Assembly: GCA_036806345.1 (NCBI GenBank)
Contig: DAIROT010000016.1
Coordinates: 1-40,192, forward strand
Length of the DNA: 40,192 nucleotides
Reading direction: 5' to 3'
DNA from: QHCF01 sp003244275
GTDB taxonomy: Bacteria > Actinomycetota > Acidimicrobiia > Acidimicrobiales > QHCF01
The notes under the pieces: generated by a model
The model's database searches: none
Seen by the model: the letters and a program-made list of their open reading frames with translations, nothing else
What the model was told of the DNA's origin: nothing
Shown: positions 38,656 through 40,192 of the stretch, in pieces
Numbering within the stretch: position 1 is the first letter of the stretch
Layout of the letters: every line of letters begins with the position of its first letter
Position numbers and translations under genes: made by a program

Positions 38656-39956
38656 GGATCGGGCTCGTAGGTGAAGGCGAAGCCCCCAATGCGCACACCG
38701 TCTCCGTGGCGGGCCCCGGCGCGGGCCAAGGCGCGGAACACACCCATGCGGCGCAAACGGTCCTGTGCGTAGTCGAGGGCCTGGGCATCGGTAAGGTCGC
38801 TGAGCGCCACCGCCCGCTCGGCTGTTCGTCCGAGGACGATAAAGGACCCATCCCCATTCCGTTCCACCTCGAACCCCTCGGGCTCGGGTCGATGGATGAC
38901 GATTCCCTCGGCGGCCGGCTGCTCCTGTCTCGATCCGTTGACCAGATGAGCGAGGTGACCGAGGAAGCCAGGCAGCCCGGCACCAGTGACCGCTGAGATC
39001 GACACCGGCGGCTGACTGGTGCCACCCGTTTGCGTCATCATTTCCGACAGCACATCAGTCTCCGACACCAGATCGGTTTCCGTGAGCAGGTCGGTCTTGG
39101 TTCCCACCACCAGCCGAGGACGCTCCAGCAGCTCAGGTCGGTAACTACCGAGCTCGTGCAGGAGTATCCGCTCCTGGTCCTGTGGGGAACGGCCGTCGGC
39201 GGCGGCCAGGTCAACCAACACCACCAGAGCACGCGCCCTCTCCACGTGGCGCAGGAAGCGGTACCCGAGGCCGCGTCCCTCACTGGCCCCTTCGATCAGC
39301 CCGGGAATGTCGGCCACCACCACCTCGGTCGCGTCAGCACCCGAGCCCACCCTGACGACCCCCAGGTGTGGCCGCAGGGTAGTGAAGGGATAGTCGGCCA
39401 CCGGAGATCGAGCCGCTGAGATACGGGATATGAGTGTGCTCTTGCCGGCGTTGGGAAAGCCGACCAGGGCGACATCGGCCATCAACTTGAGCTCGAGGTC
39501 CAGCCAGCGCTCCTCTCCCACCTCCCCCTGCTCGGCGAAGGCCGGCGCCCGTCGCCGGTTGGAGAGGAAACGGGCGTTTCCCTTGCCGCCTCTCCCCGCT
39601 CTGGCGGCCATCCACCGGTCGCCGGCGTGGGCCAGGTCGGCCAGCACCACACCATCTGGGCCGCGAACCACCGTTCCCTCGGGCACGTCGACCAGCGCAT
39701 CGGCACCGGCCGCACCGTGGCGAGCCTTGCCCCGGCCGTGGGCACCATCGCCGCCCCGGCGATGAGGATGATCCCGAAAAGCCAGCAGCGACGCCACCCT
39801 TCGGCTTGCTGTGAGCCAGACGTCGCCACCCCGGCCTCCGTCACCGCCGTCGGGGCCGCCCTTGGATACGTGGGCCTCCCGGCGGAATGACACCGCGCCA
39901 GCCCCACCATCTCCGGCCTTGGCGTGGAGCTGGGCCTCGTCGACAAACCCGGCCAT
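38652..39956 (-). CDS. obg: Obg/CgtA family GTPase
   Basis: The 434-residue product has all three Obg domains. The Gly-rich OBG fold is near residues 1-155 (AKAGDGGAGAVSFRREAHVS, GGDGGRGGDVWL). The GTPase has G1 GFPNAGKST near 165-173, G3 DIPGLIEGAS and a G4 that reads TKTD rather than NKxD. The OCT domain is at the C-terminus (GFEVERNGDGSFIVLG). After G4 there is an insertion of related units, TETDLVSETDVLSE. Obg assists late 50S ribosome assembly and stress signalling. ATG 39956 matches the family start MAGFVDEA and has TAGGCT 7 nt upstream. The usual upstream rplU-rpmA pair is missing; tRNA genes lie there instead. Confidence 0.94.
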   Translation of the reverse strand: MAGFVDEAQLHAKAGDGGAGAVSFRREAHVSKGGPDGGDGGRGGDVWLTASRRVASLLAFRDHPHRRGGDGAHGRGKARHGAAGADALVDVPEGTVVRGPDGVVLADLAHAGDRWMAARAGRGGKGNARFLSNRRRAPAFAEQGEVGEERWLDLELKLMADVALVGFPNAGKSTLISRISAARSPVADYPFTTLRPHLGVVRVGSGADATEVVVADIPGLIEGASEGRGLGYRFLRHVERARALVVLVDLAAADGRSPQDQERILLHELGSYRPELLERPRLVVGTKTDLLTETDLVSETDVLSEMMTQTGGTSQPPVSISAVTGAGLPGFLGHLAHLVNGSRQEQPAAEGIVIHRPEPEGFEVERNGDGSFIVLGRTAERAVALSDLTDAQALDYAQDRLRRMGVFRALARAGARHGDGVRIGGFAFTYEPDP

Positions 39957-39963
39957 CGATGCA

Positions 39964-39969
39964 AGCCTA
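39964..39969 (-). promoter_or_regulatory. -10 box TAGGCT for obg
   Basis: TAGGCT on the minus strand is 7 nt from the obg ATG, fitting a leaderless start and an obg-proB transcript independent of upstream genes. Confidence 0.45.
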
Positions 39970-40028
39970 CCGGCCTCCACTCGTCAGATAGGATGGGTTG
40001 TCCGGTGCGGAGCTCCGCCTCGTCACCT

Positions 40029-40103
40029 GGACCTGTGGTGCAGCCTGGAGTGCACGCCGGCCTGTCAAGCCGGAGGTCGCGGGTTCAAATCCCGTCAGGT
40101 CCG
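40029..40103 (+). tRNA. tRNA-Asp (GTC)
   Basis: The 75-nt cloverleaf has acceptor GGACCTG paired with CAGGTCC and discriminator G. The anticodon stem CCGGC/GCCGG encloses CTGTCAA (anticodon GTC at 40064-40066), with T arm GCGGG-TTCAAAT-CCCGT. CCA is not encoded. TAGGAT at 39989-39994 may be its -10 box. Confidence 0.95.
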
Positions 40104-40127
40104 CTCGTCTTGTCCGCCGGCTCGGCC

Positions 40128-40133
40128 TAGAAT
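40128..40133 (+). promoter_or_regulatory. -10 box TAGAAT for tRNA-Phe
   Basis: TAGAAT lies 13 nt before the first base of tRNA-Phe. No strong -35 is visible 17-18 bp upstream. Confidence 0.4.
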
Positions 40134-40146
40134 CGGAGCACAGCCC

Positions 40147-40192
40147 GGTCGGGTAGCTCAGTTGGTAGAGCGCGCGCCTGAAAAGCGCGAGG
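40147..40192 (+). tRNA. tRNA-Phe (GAA), 3' end outside the window
   Basis: The 5' half of a tRNA: GGTCGGG acceptor strand, TA, D arm GCTCAGTTGGTAGAGC, and anticodon stem-loop GCGC-CTGAAAA-GCGC with anticodon GAA. The sequence ends in the variable loop, so the T arm and acceptor 3' strand are not seen. Confidence 0.9.

Overview
The window reads as a chromosomal segment from a high-GC Gram-positive bacterium, most likely an actinomycete of or near the class Acidimicrobiia. That placement is inferred from gene content and codon use: GC-rich third positions, many GTG/TTG starts, 4-bp ATGA/GTGA gene overlaps, apparently leaderless starts with TAnnnT boxes, a PspC-type histidine kinase, DUF1707, SufE/CysA-type sulfurtransferase pairs and FtsX-type ABC operons. 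No 16S rRNA or ribosomal protein is present to settle it.

Layout. (1) 1-2933, plus strand: tail of an upstream gene, an exopolyphosphatase/GppA protein, a class V aminotransferase and a GNAT acetyltransferase. (2) 9761-2867, minus strand: an envelope operon of lipoprotein, two different ABC ATPases, one large two-domain FtsX permease, a PlsC-type acyltransferase and an NAD-dependent epimerase; most junctions are 4-bp overlaps. (3) 9.8-16.1 kb is an accessory zone. It holds two frameshifted relics, a tRNA with anticodon UAA but a short variable arm, an ABC-2 exporter with a small membrane protein, a decayed second copy of the same tRNA in direct orientation, and a minus-strand DNA-methyltransferase locus whose last gene is broken and stops just beside the decayed tRNA. 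(4) 16.1-18.8 kb: a DUF1707 protein and a PspC-type two-component system whose response regulator, and probably kinase, carry indels. (5) 18.9-22.5 kb: a UDP-sulfoquinovose synthase homologue coupled to a macrodomain protein, then a SufE / thiosulfate sulfurtransferase / NifU sulfur and Fe-S group. (6) 22.5-28.4 kb: cell-wall genes (M23 peptidase, class A PBP), an ArsB-like permease and a zinc-ribbon coiled-coil protein. (7) 28.4-29.3 kb is a small gene graveyard with a truncated MGDG-synthase-like gene and a decayed DMT transporter. (8) 29.3-37.5 kb is sugar metabolism: YihY, Pgi and Zwf with divergent Gnd, then aldose 1-epimerase, a glucose-1-dehydrogenase-type SDR and an enolase-superfamily dehydratase. 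(9) 37.5-40.2 kb: ProB, Obg, tRNA-Asp and the start of tRNA-Phe.

Functional threads. Zwf, Pgi and Gnd form the oxidative pentose-phosphate/glycolysis branch point. The neighbouring mutarotase, SDR and enolase-type dehydratase could add direct oxidation of free sugar (aldose to aldonate to 2-keto-3-deoxy-aldonate), which is an inference. The most unusual material is the 11.0-16.0 kb zone: a class-I-bodied tRNA(UAA), its decayed direct repeat around an exporter module, and a fused methyltransferase left beside a broken partner gene. Two window-wide habits also stand out: short in-frame tandem duplications, mostly of 15 bp, in at least eight genes, and a TAnnnT box 6-10 nt upstream of about ten start codons, suggesting leaderless transcription. 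I see no transposase, integrase, CRISPR array, rRNA or recognisable riboswitch.
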